Shown here one piece after another: positions 1 through 9,260 of a stretch of 64,000 nucleotides of DNA (its first letter is position 1; the number at the start of each line of letters is the position of its first letter). The position numbers and the translations under genes were made by a program. The notes below the pieces were generated by a model that saw nothing but the letters and a program-made list of their open reading frames with translations, was not told the DNA's origin and made no database searches. The stretch is from Schistocephalus solidus (Eukaryota > Platyhelminthes > Cestoda > Diphyllobothriidea > Diphyllobothriidae). The DNA lies in contig WEDG01003429.1 of the NCBI GenBank assembly GCA_017591395.1, forward strand, positions 90,978 to 154,977. Direction: 5' to 3'.

Positions 1-2529
1 CAGCCAGCACTTAATGTTTCGCAGCGATTGTGAAAATCTCGTTCGACAGGGCATTCTTCAGCACATTGATGACTGAACTCACTTTCTGCAAAATGTTGGG
101 AGTAAATTAATAGCCTTTAATGGGTTAGATGCATTTTGGTTAAACTTTGCTGTTTTTTTGCTGCGCGCATTATTTTTGTAAGACCACTTTTCACTCAAAA
201 ATTTGTACAACCTAGTTTTTTAAAAATGGAATACCCCTCGATTTTTTAGGATGACATTTTTGACTTAAAAAAGCTCGCAAATAAATAATATGCTATGTAG
301 TTTCGCATAATACCGCGTCCATCCGGCAGTCGTGGCCGGCTGTTGGCGGATTTTGTGGAATCCCTTTGGCTAACGGTCTTCGACTGATCACTGTCCGAAT
401 ACCTGTTGTCTGGTTTCAATCCCACTCGAACTAATTCTGTCCAAACAGCCTTGCGCCGGCTTATCCTTCCGGTCTCGACCATCCTTGTTTGCGAAGTGAC
501 GATGTTCACTACCCGAGTGATCACGTGGCCTTGGGCGGCGTGGCGCCAGATGTTGGAGGCAGTGCTTGTCATATTCTCTCGAATAGGAAGAAAGAAAAGT
601 GCGGCCTGACTAAGCTAGTAGTGACTTCCGTCTTAGAGCTGTCCGACACTTGCCTACTGCTGAGGATTCTTTCCTAGCTGCTGTTATTGAGGAATGTCTT
701 ATACCTGCTTAGGGAGTAGTTTGTCGTTCTCAGTGATCGGCGTCTACTTTGCAATATAATTTCTACTTTAAAATAAAGAGTAGACAATAACATTAGGAGC
801 ATCTTCTTGCTCATCTTGTGCCCATATTGCGCAACTCGGGTTCATAGCAGCATGCCTAATCGCTTTTATTTCCTACAAAAAAGCTGCCTCGAAAATATAA
901 CATTAGTGCGGATATTCGTGTTCTTGGGAGTGTGCCTTGAACGCTATTGTAAGCACCAGAGCAGGAGTTCATGGAATGAAATCCTAACTCAAATTCTTTC
1001 CGAGGTTTATGATAGAAACGGGTGTCACTGCAGCGGATGACAAAAACGAAGTATGCGTAAGTTCAATAAGAAGCTCTAATTACTCGGAGACAGTCTCAAA
1101 TGCATCAATAAAAACTCGTATTTAACCATGCAAAACCTTCAGTTAGACGAAAACACGAGTGGGGTTTTGAAGGTAATATTACATTGTTCAGGAATGACAA
1201 ATTTATTGAGAAAAGGGGAAAATCCGAAAGCTCAATGATTCAGTTCCAATGGGTAAATTTAAGTCGTAGAAGTATATAGTGCGTGTTTACGCAAAGAACC
1301 TAGTAAATGAAAGGAGCATAAGCGCAAGATCGTTTAATGAACCCTTTTGGATAATCATCGGGATGAACATTCTCCAAAAAAATAATATATATATATATAT
1401 CTTGAGGTATGCTGAATAGTAAAGTGCTTAATGTTTACTTGGTTTTAAAAATAGCCGTGCCAAACTTCACTGTCAATTGTTTATTTTTGCATTGGTAGAA
1501 ATGAATTTAACCAAGACAAAACCATTTTAATTGATTTTGCAGATAGGACGTCATGGAAAGTAGAGTTTTCATAAAGTCACAAGCCAAACGGTAACTAAAA
1601 ATGGAGTATAGGTGGCTAACGCAATTTTCTGTCTACCGAATTCTTCCGTAACATAACCTTGCGGTTTCTGTTAACGGTGGAATCCGCTAAATTTCAAGGT
1701 GTTCTTAAAATACCACTTAATAATTTGTGTCTTTCACTGCTCTCAACCGGTTGATCCAAAAAGGTGAATTCTGCAAGTGATAATCACAGACCTTTCAAAA
1801 TAAACACGTTTCTTGAATTTTTTATTTAGTGGGTAATTTACATTCTCTTTTTATGGATGGCGATTTTAGCCCTATTTTTGAACTCAGATAAATGTGAAAC
1901 GCAATCGCCAAGGTTCATGGACTTACACACCGAAAGCCTGTGACAAATGGCTCCATAAAAAGATTTGAATAAGTCACCTCTTCGAAAATTCCATTTACTA
2001 GGGCATTTAGTCGATGAATGTTGGTTTCCTTTATTTCTTACCTAAATAAAGTCAAATAAAGTATTACAACGTTTTAGGCTGTACATAAATTTCCCTGGAA
2101 AATTCTGGCAGGTTTCTAGTCGCAAAAGAAAAGTCTTCCTTTTCTTTATTTCTGAACCAAATCATGAACTGTGTTTATCTATGGGTCTTCTTTACGCGGT
2201 TGAGAATACACAGCAGTGTACGTGTAAATATAAAAGAATATAACCCGAGTGAGTGCTGTTCGAACTACTCAGCTTCTAATTTATGTTTTAACAGAAGCAA
2301 CATAGCAAAAAATGTCGTACCATCTGACCAAAGGTTACAGTTGCCACTTACTACTGGCCCAGGTAACAGTTCCTCATGTGTAAAAATCTGTGAGCGCTCG
2401 AAGAAGCGAGTGTCACAAAACTAAACACACATTTCACGCAGCATACTCTAGACCAGGAGGACACTTGAGTAGTATCAGAGCATTACAACCAAAGGAGATA
2501 ATAACTGAATGTCCAATGTACAGGCCACC
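1..2529. other. Gene-poor stretch, no recognised gene
   Basis: AT-rich sequence with no recognisable protein domain on either strand. The short open frames around positions 250-680 and 2160-2420 overlap on opposite strands and match nothing I know. A short TA dinucleotide run lies at about 1383-1400. A GC-richer block at about 310-600 stands out from its surroundings and could be an unrecognised repeat. Confidence 0.5.
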
Positions 2530-2700
2530 TTGTAACGTGCGAATTCCCGAGCGACTAACGCCATCCTCCATTCCGGTCGGTCACTCCTCGAATTGTCTAA
2601 AAGGAATCGAACATTCCATGTTGCTAGAGTGAGCGGGTTCACTGAGCGTGACACCACGCCTGGCTCGGATCCTGCAGAGTGGGAATGCCATAAAAGTCAC
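2530..2700 (-). mobile_element. Fragment of RTE retrotransposon 5' end (endonuclease start)
   Basis: The minus strand encodes the opening of an RTE endonuclease ([19 protein letters not shown]) and is nearly identical to positions 6955-7120 of the larger element nearby. After about 55 codons the match stops and the frame runs into unrelated sequence. Just upstream (2650-2720) is the 'SEPG' module that also occurs at 7065-7176, 56.9 kb and 58.06 kb. I read it as a truncated copy or local duplicate, not a gene. Confidence 0.75.
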
Positions 2701-3422
2701 AGTAAGAAGGTGCCACTGCAGCCCGATTCTCAGTTTACCATTCAGCCACTCCACACAAAACAGACTGGGCTTACCACGCGGTCCGAGTTATCCCGTCAGT
2801 TGTCAACCTTCCAAGCCACCGATTTTAGCGCACCGTGATAATTTCAGGCACGTAAGATTGTTTATAGGGAGGAAAATGCGCTGAGCAATCGACTTAACTC
2901 TTTTCCCCACCCCCACAATCAGACCACCGTCCGAGCCAGTCAGTTGTCTGATGTGGGAGTAGGGTGCAGCTGCTGATGACCTCGTCTACGCATACTACGT
3001 ACATGACCTGACTCCCCAAAGACATGCATCAGAATGTCACCCAACAGGGAGTTGAACAGCTCACATCGCACATGTGTGAGATAGCCAGAGGTCACGTTAA
3101 GAAAGAGTCATCGCAGTCTGACTCTTAGACCACCAGTCAGCCACTCCACACAACACACATTGGACTAAATCCAAGGTCTGAGAGTAAATGTCAGTTGGCA
3201 ACATTCCAACCCACTGTGCTTATCACCCCCTGATATTCTCAAGCTCAGATCACACATGCAACAGAGATGTCACATGGAGAAAGAGCCGAGGAACATACTT
3301 GCCTCTTAATCAGCTATGCAGACTGATAGCATATTTTTATGGGGTGTTGCATGTGATCATGTGAGGTGCAGAGGCTGATGAGGAGAGATGTAGTGTTGTA
3401 GTATAGCCGGCGGTGTTCTACC

Positions 3423-4149
3423 GCAGGTTTTCATGGAGATGCATGTGACCTAGTAGGCCCATGCGGTGTGTGAATGTGTGTGTGCAGTGCGGACAGTTGA
3501 GTTGGGTATGGCGGTTTTATGTTGGTGCTCTTGGCACTGGTTCACCAGTTTATGTGCGATAGAATCGCAAGTGACCAACCAGGCTGATAAGTGAGGTTAA
3601 TGTGCAATCGCAATGAGGACAAGTTAGTATAGAGTCCCTATCACTACTACTGGGGGCGGTAGTGGTTGTGGAGATAGCAGGTGGCAGGTATTCGAGGGTG
3701 GCGCGAGTGGGGCAAGTGGTGTTCGTCACCATGATCGGCGCAAGGGGTGGAGGAGGGAGGATGGTGTCGGTGATAGTGGGCTGTGGGGAATCGATGAGGT
3801 TGTTATCAGTGGTTTGGGTGGTGGTCGTCGTGGGGTTTGAGGCAGGTGTGGCAGAAGTTGATGTTGTGGGATTGTTTTTGCCTTGAGTTCGAAGATGTCC
3901 AACCAGGCTGATTCGCGCGCGGAATATTCGTTGGCAGCATGGGTACATTGGAAGAGCTTGGGTATTGGCGGAGTTGATCCGGGGTGCTTGTGACTTGCGA
4001 GCCGCCCTTTTGGCCTTAGCAGAGGCGATCCGATTGGCCTCATAGTTTGCTGCACCAGCCTTCACGGATCTTCTCCATGCCTGTCTATCCTGGGCAAGGT
4101 CCTCCCAGGTCACCGGGTTGATTTGCAGTTGCTTCAGAGATTTCTTCAA
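3423..4149 (-). pseudogene. RTE C-terminal tail with degraded C2H2-like zinc fingers
   Basis: The frame at 4149-3550 begins in the RTE C-terminal region (SLKQLQINPVTWEDLAQDR), passes a finger-like segment (YPCCQRIFRARISLVGHLR, where the second Cys spacing is damaged), then a Thr/Pro/Ser-rich linker of about 90 residues, then a CPHC...LVGHLR finger that stops early. The next finger pair continues past the stop, to about 3423. Copy 2 carries the same arrangement in better shape at 58.69-59.5 kb. The fingers probably bind nucleic acid, by analogy with zinc knuckles in other non-LTR elements; that role is inference. Confidence 0.75.
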
Positions 4150-6146
4150 AATTGTCCTTGTAGCGTCGTTTTTGACCTCCTCTCAGCGAGCACCCGTAGC
4201 GACATCTCCGTAGAAAATTAATTTGGGTAGTCGCTCGTTGTCCATTCTCACCAGGTGGCCACTCCATCGCAGTTGCACTTGCCTTAGCATAGTGTGGATG
4301 CTGAAGATTCCGGTCAACTCCAGGACTTTCGTTTCCGGGATCCTTTCTTGCCATCTCAGCTTCAGTATTCTGCAGAGGCAGCTCAGATGGAAGTGATTCA
4401 GCTTCCTGGCTTGGTTCAAGTAGACGGTCCAGGTCTCCGCTCCGTAAAAGTGTCGTCAAGACGATGGCCTTGTGCATCTTCAGTTTAGTGTTCAGTTGAG
4501 TATCACACGGATTCCACAGGTGCTTCCACACGGAGGCCTGCAGCCAGCCAAAGGCCTGACTGGCTTTGAAGATCTGTTGAGCAACCTCATCGTCGATTCT
4601 CATGTTGCGTGTCAGTGTGTTTCCCAGATAAGCAAAGTCGTCAACATTTTTGAGTTGAGCGCCGTTGACTTTTGCTTCGGGGTAGCATGGTATTCCGCGC
4701 TGGGCGGTGGTTGGTGCAAGACCACAGTTTTTACTGTATTGATTGTTAATCCAAAATTGGCACAACCTGTAGTGAAGAGGTTCATGCTCAATTGCATGGT
4801 CTCCTCCGTCACAGTGTTAAGGACGCAGTCGAACGCGAAGAGCAAGTCATGGACGGTAGTCATAGAAACACGCGTTGTGGCCTGCTTACACCGACTGTTG
4901 AGAAGCTGCACGTCAGTTCTGTAGGCGATGCGGATCCCAGGGCCCTCATCACAGTAGGCTCCCATCAGCATAGCAGAGAACATCAGACTGAATAAGGTGG
5001 GGGGCAGCACGCAGTCATGCTTCACTTCGTTGGTCACTGCGAATGCTTCGGATATCGTCCCGTTGTCAGTGACGCGCGCCGTCGTGAAGCTGGCGCACCA
5101 TGTGCGTGAACCGCTCAAGACAGCCGAATTTCTGGAGGATTTCCCACAGCCGTCGTGCCAAAGGCTTTCATCAGTATAGAGGTGGGTTCGCATCTCCTGG
5201 CACTTCTCTTGTAACTAGCGAGGGGTGGAAATCATGTCAGTTGTTCCGCGATGTCGTCGGAAGCCACAATGTCTTCCGGAAGCAGTCCCTTTTCTAGGTG
5301 ACCGTTCAAATGATTGAGAAGAATACGGGCGAAGATCGTCCCGGTGATATTGAGCAATGAAATGCCTCTGTGATTATCACAAAGTTTTCTGTTCCCCTTC
5401 CGCTTGTAGAGATGGACAATGGTCGCGTCTTTGAAATCCTTAAGAGCTTGTCCTTGGCGTCACATCTCCTGGAAAGGTGCTGTGAGTTCTGCCAAGAACC
5501 GGGGCCCGCCGTGCTTGTAGACTTCCGGCGGGATTTCATCGGATCCTGGGGCTTTACCACTGGAAATCTGCTGCGCGGCCCGGATAGTTCCTGGTAGGGA
5601 AGGCGGCAGATCCAGGTCATTGTTCGTGTCCACTTGAGAGAGTCGGTCAATGGCAGAATCGGAGATGGCTGATGAGCAATTAAGGACACTTCTGAAGTGC
5701 TCAGCCCAGCGCTTCAGAATTTGGGATTTCTCCTTCAAAAGCGTTGTGACGCCAGAGCTGATCAGCGGTGTGGTTTCCTTGATGCAGGGGCCGTAGATGG
5801 TCCTTATAGCTTTGAAGAAGATTTTTATTTCCTTGCGGTCCGCATACCCTTGGATTTCCTCAGCCTTGTGAACCATCCATGCATCCTGCATCTCCCGCAG
5901 CCGTTGCTGCACAAGGTGGCGGCATCTAAAGAAGGCTGCTTTGGTGGCGTCAGTCCTCATGTTTTTTGTAGGCTTTGTGTAGTCCATTCTTCTCAGCGAG
6001 TAAGTTGCTGATGTCGTCATCATTGTCGTCAAACCAGTTCTGGTGTTGACGACGTGCGCGGCCGAGGACTTCGAGGGCAATGGACAAGATGACGGTTCGC
6101 AGTTGACACCATCGGATCTCCACGGTGGCGTTATTGGCTGGAGCAT
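4085..6146 (-). pseudogene. RTE reverse transcriptase, multiply broken, copy 1
   Basis: RT-domain fragments in different minus-strand frames: 6146-5460 (GKAPGSDEIPPEVYKHGGP, ending at a stop in place of the usual Trp after FQEM), about 5690-5200, 5193-4612 and 4765-4085. The expected QGCVLAP motif reads HDCVLPP and the catalytic FADD box reads FAFD, so one metal-binding Asp is lost. The C-terminal RTE region ([19 protein letters not shown] and [16 protein letters not shown]) is recognisable at 4419-4183. This is a dead copy. Confidence 0.85.
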
Positions 6147-7163
6147 GCAGGTCCTCCAGTTTCTGGGTTATTTGGTTACTGAAATCAAAACAGTGAGCAG
6201 GCAAATTTAACAAAAGAGTATTAAACTTATCTGGCAGTCGCTTACCTTGGGGTCTGCTTTGTGGTTGCAGACGAAGCTTCATCTTGGATATGAGGAGGCG
6301 GTGATCCGTCCAACCATTGGCATCGCGAATCGCCTTGTTCACCAACACCTCCTGTCGATCTCGCCTTCGAACGAGAACATAATCCAGCATGTGCCAGTGT
6401 CTCAAACGGGGGGGGGGGGGCATCCAGGTCGCCTTCTGCCGCATCGGAAGGCAGAAGAAGGTGTTGCTCAGCAGAAGACGATGCTCAGCGCAGGTTTGCA
6501 GAAGAAGAGAGCCGTTATCGTTCCAGCCACCGAGGCCATTGGAAACCAGCACTCCCTGCCATGTAGCCTGGTCCATCCCGACGCGAGTGTTTAAGTCGCC
6601 AAGGACAAGTAACTTATCCACCTTCGGCACAGTTGCCAGGATTGCGTGCAGGTCCTCATATAATTTGTCCTTCGTCGCATCAGAGCTCGTCATTGGAGGG
6701 CGTAGGCACTGATGATGGTGGCAAACTTGTCTCCCCGAAGAGACAGGAGGAGTCTCATCAGGCGATCATTGATACCCTGTGGCAGACAGGGCAGACGTCT
6801 CACGATGTCATTCCGGAGGGCAAAGGTGACACCAGCGTCGCGTCGCTCTGCCTTTGGCCAGCCGCTCCAGAAAAGGGTATAGCCGGCACCAACCTCCTCT
6901 AGCTGACCCTGCTTAGATAATCGGGTCTCGCTAGGAGCAGAAATGTCCAAATTGTAACGCGCGAATTCCCGAGCGACTAACGCCGTCCTCCATTCCGGTC
7001 GGTCACTCCTCGAATTGTCTAAAAGGAATCGAACATTCCATGTTGCTAGAGTGAGCGGGCTCACTGAGCGTGCCACCACGCCTGGCTCGGATCCTGCAGA
7101 GTGGGAGTGCCATAAAGGCCATAGTAAGATTGAACCGTTGCAGCCGGACTCTCCGTTCTCCAA
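5950..7163 (-). pseudogene. RTE endonuclease (EEP fold), frameshifted, copy 1
   Basis: Two minus-strand frames, 7163-6690 and 6693-5950, together cover the endonuclease and the linker to the RT. Visible family landmarks are [18 protein letters not shown] (the catalytic Glu region), LGDLNTRVG (usually GDFN), [17 protein letters not shown] and the WTDHRL His/Asp motif. A one-base slip at about 6692 separates the frames, and a second break near 5965 follows the LHKAY linker. A 13-G run (6408-6420) encodes a Pro run just before the DYVLV motif and keeps the frame. The open frame extends upstream of the usual start into an inserted module (see 7065-7176), so its N-terminus is not the ancestral one. 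Confidence 0.85.
6408..6420 (+). repeat. 13-G homopolymer inside RTE copy 1
   Basis: A run of 13 G on the plus strand encodes a Pro run on the minus strand in the endonuclease. Copy 2 has a mixed CCCTCGGTCGCGG at this place. Confidence 0.95.
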
Positions 7164-7176
7164 TGAGTGAACTCAC
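7065..7176 (-). repeat. Inserted 'SEPG' module in the RTE 5' region, flanked by CTCAC
   Basis: Relative to the 5' region of copy 2 (around 62.43-62.47 kb), copy 1 has about 112 extra bases here, bounded by CTCAC at 7060-7064 and 7172-7176. The inserted text matches modules at about 2650-2720, 56.9 kb and 58.06 kb that belong to the 3' block of this element family. The 5-bp flanking repeat suggests insertion or template switching. Confidence 0.55.
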
Positions 7177-8289
7177 CCGAGCAGTCCGGAGCATATGGCG
7201 CGGGCGATAGGGACGTGGGATTTTCGGTTTGACTTTTGCAACCGCGTATTTTGTGATCTGCGAACTGTGGCTGGCTGCAGAAGACCTGAGACCCAGCATT
7301 TTTGGGCACCTTTTCTAGCCCCTTCTACCGCGGAAGGCTGGCAGTGCTACTTGGACTCCCTAGACGGCTGCCGAACTGCCCTATGGGTCATAGTTTTGTT
7401 TTAGTGGGAGGACTACTTGAGTTAGTCATTGCTGTCACGCTCGTTGTAGGACTTTTGAGATAGGGGGAGGTGGTGTGAATTTCGGGAATCAGTCGTACCG
7501 GGTGTGAAGGCCCACACAACACCGGAGACCCTCACCTGGTTTAACCCGATGGTCGTAACGGTTGCCCGGGGTGTGGCCGCTGGGAAGAGCCCAGCTACGA
7601 GGAGCCCCAGGTGAGAGTTTGGTACCAGGTAGAGGCAGCCACAGGAGCATTCACCACATGTACGAGACAAATGGAGCATTCAAATGCTACCTGTGTGGTG
7701 CCAACCCTAACTAGTACCCCTGCACCCCACAAACGTGCACACAATCCTGGACGTCCAGAAGCTCATGTCAGTTATAATGCCTTACATCCCCTTCGATAAG
7801 AGCCATATTAACATGACTTCGAACCGCGAAAATACCGAATTACACCGCCAACTTGAGGTTCTTCAAACCACGGGTTTTAGCACATCGCGTTAGTTTGAAA
7901 ATGCGTCAGATTGATAGTAGTAGGGAATGTATTGTTCTGCTGCATGGATGGCTTTCCCTCTGTCGGCTTTGCTCTCTCCTCCCTCGCCCATGCTTTCGTG
8001 CCCAGGTTGAGTCAAACAGAGTGAGAATAAAATTGGGCACGGTGACTGACCAGAGTTAAAAGGTAGGGTTCTAAGCAGTGGTTGTACTCCGAGTCCTACA
8101 ATCATCACAGCCTGTTTCGTATAAGAAGGGAAGGGGAGATAGCAGTAGGAGTTGTGTATTCTGTACAGAAACTCAGTGGCGCTCAGAGGCCCCAATGCGC
8201 GTCAAGCTCTGGGCCTGCGCACGCGTCTCTCAGCTAGCGTGATGTAGGCGTGATTGAGCGAAAGTCATATGAGAGTTAGCTGATGTCCG

Positions 8290-8440
8290 CTGCTTGTCCG
8301 CTTGATTGGTTGATAGCATTTGGTTGGCCCATTTGATTGGCTGTCCCGGAGGCTGCATGTGGTAGCTCGAGAAATGTCCCCACATGACCTCATGCGCGGC
8401 GTGGGCGCTGAATTTCGAAGGCCCTATAAACATCCTGTCT
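8290..8440 (+). promoter_or_regulatory. Promoter-like cluster: inverted CCAAT boxes and a TATA box
   Basis: Within 130 bp there are GATTGGT (8304-8310), TTGGTTGG (about 8320-8327), GATTGG (8335-8340) and a TATA-like CCCTATAAACA (8422-8432). The spacing suits a polymerase II promoter pointing right. No coding region follows; tRNA-like SINE repeats start about 100 bp downstream. It could be part of a solo LTR or another mobile-element promoter. I found no clear LTR ends. Confidence 0.3.
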
Positions 8441-8539
8441 GCGCGTGCCACACACGAACACACTTATAGGTTTTATGAGCACGCAGATGGATAAAGCTGT
8501 CCAAATTTTGTGATTAATTGACGCAGTCTCCTATAGAGG

Positions 8540-8830
8540 GCAGAGACCTAATAATCAGATATTCAGTAGAGGATTTTGGCAGATTTGAATAAATCCTTTG
8601 AACCACTTGTGAAAACCTCGGGGGCCTTGGTGGGATTCAAACCCACGCCAGCAAGGGGAAGGCTTTAGTGCCGCCAAAGCTCTAGCCAACTGAGCTACGA
8701 GGCCCTACAGGGAGCCGTGAGTTTAATCACACTTGGGCCAAGTTACCGCCTAGCCTACTGCAACTTATGGAATTCACCAATTCTGCTACAGCAGGCTGAC
8801 TGCCCAAGCAGGATTTCAGTCCATCAATCC
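8540..8830 (-). mobile_element. tRNA-Ser-like SINE unit, minus copy
   Basis: The block matches 9000-9260 in inverted orientation, including the tail that reads as 'CACAAGTGGGTCAAAGGATT' on the sense strand and the head around the CACGGCTCCC region. The tRNA-like part (8623-8704) has a perfect A box (TAGCTCAGTTGG) and a B box with one change (GGTTTGAATCC). Confidence 0.65.
8623..8704 (-). tRNA. tRNA-Ser-like sequence (SINE head or pseudogene)
   Basis: About 82 bases with paired GGGCCTCG/CAAGGCC-type ends, a good D arm, and an extended variable region (CTTCCCCTTGCTGGCG) as in class II tRNAs such as Ser. The anticodon-loop region contains CACTAA and an extra base or bases compared with 9143-9224. 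It sits inside a repeat that recurs in the window, so it is more likely a SINE head than a functional gene. Confidence 0.5.
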
Positions 8831-8851
8831 ATCAATCTAGAATCCACCATA

Positions 8852-8990
8852 GGACTACCGGAGCGTTAACTATACTATAGCCTTCCCCTGACTGGTGTGG
8901 GTTCGAATCCCACCGAGTCCACCACGTTTTTCACAAGTGGGTCAAAGGAATTCTTCAAATCTGCCAAAATCCTCTACTAATTAAATTTTG
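8852..8990 (+). mobile_element. Truncated tRNA-Ser-like SINE copy
   Basis: A plus-strand partial copy: the D arm is lost, but the anticodon-side stem, long variable arm, an intact B box (GGTTCGAATCC at about 8900) and the same downstream tail (TTCACAAGTGGGTCAAAGG) remain. It lies between the other two copies of this cluster. Confidence 0.6.
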
Positions 8991-8999
8991 CCTGGTAGT

Positions 9000-9260
9000 C
9001 ATTTGTGGATTCTGGATTGATTGCTTAGGAAATCCTGCTTGGGCCGTCAGCTTACTGTATCAGAATTGTTGGATTCCATACGTTGCAGTAGGTTAGACGG
9101 GTAACTTGACCCAGGTGAGATTAAACTCACGGCTCACGGTGGGGCCTCGGAGCTCAGTTGGCTAGAGCGTTGGCTGTACTAAAGCCTTCCCCCTGCTGGC
9201 GCAGGTTCGAATCCAACCGAGGCCACCGAGTTTTTCACAAGTTGGTCAAAGGATTCAGAT
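9000..9260 (+). mobile_element. tRNA-Ser-like SINE unit, plus copy
   Basis: The mirror-image partner of 8540-8830. Reading right, it has a head (GGAAATCCTGCTTGGGC...), the CACGGCTCACGG junction, the tRNA-like core (9143-9224) and the CACAAGTTGGTCAAAGGATT tail. The two facing copies can fold into a long hairpin. Confidence 0.65.
9143..9224 (+). tRNA. tRNA-Ser-like sequence with apparent ACT anticodon
   Basis: An 82-base tRNA-like unit with GGCCTCGG/CCGAGGCC ends, D arm GCTCAGTTGGCTAGAGC, anticodon stem GGCT/AGCC around the loop GTACTAA (anticodon ACT, nominally Ser), a long variable arm, and an intact B box. The T stem is poorly paired. Canonical Ser tRNAs for AGY codons carry GCT, so ACT and the repeat context argue for a tRNA-derived repeat. 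Confidence 0.5.

Larger units (their letters stand above)
2690..7735 (-). mobile_element. RTE-type non-LTR retrotransposon, degenerate, copy 1
   Basis: In minus-strand order it holds a 5' UTR (about 7735-7180), an apurinic-like endonuclease, a reverse transcriptase, an RTE-type C-terminal region and broken CPHC-type zinc fingers, then a 3' region (about 3420-2700) built of the same modules found at 56.7-58.6 kb. The 5' UTR aligns throughout with 62.4-63.04 kb of copy 2, which sets the 5' end near 7735. The coding part has several frameshifts, in-frame stops and lost catalytic residues. The 3' limit is approximate because the 3' modules are themselves repeated. RTE elements copy by target-primed reverse transcription; this one can no longer do so by itself. 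Confidence 0.85.

Noticed and set aside
4294..4924. Plus-strand frames across the RTE RT region
   Set aside because: They are antisense shadows of the RT frames on the minus strand.
8623..9224. Functional tRNA-Ser genes
   Set aside because: Repeated copies share non-tRNA flanks, the anticodon is unusual and some arms are mispaired; a SINE family explains this better.
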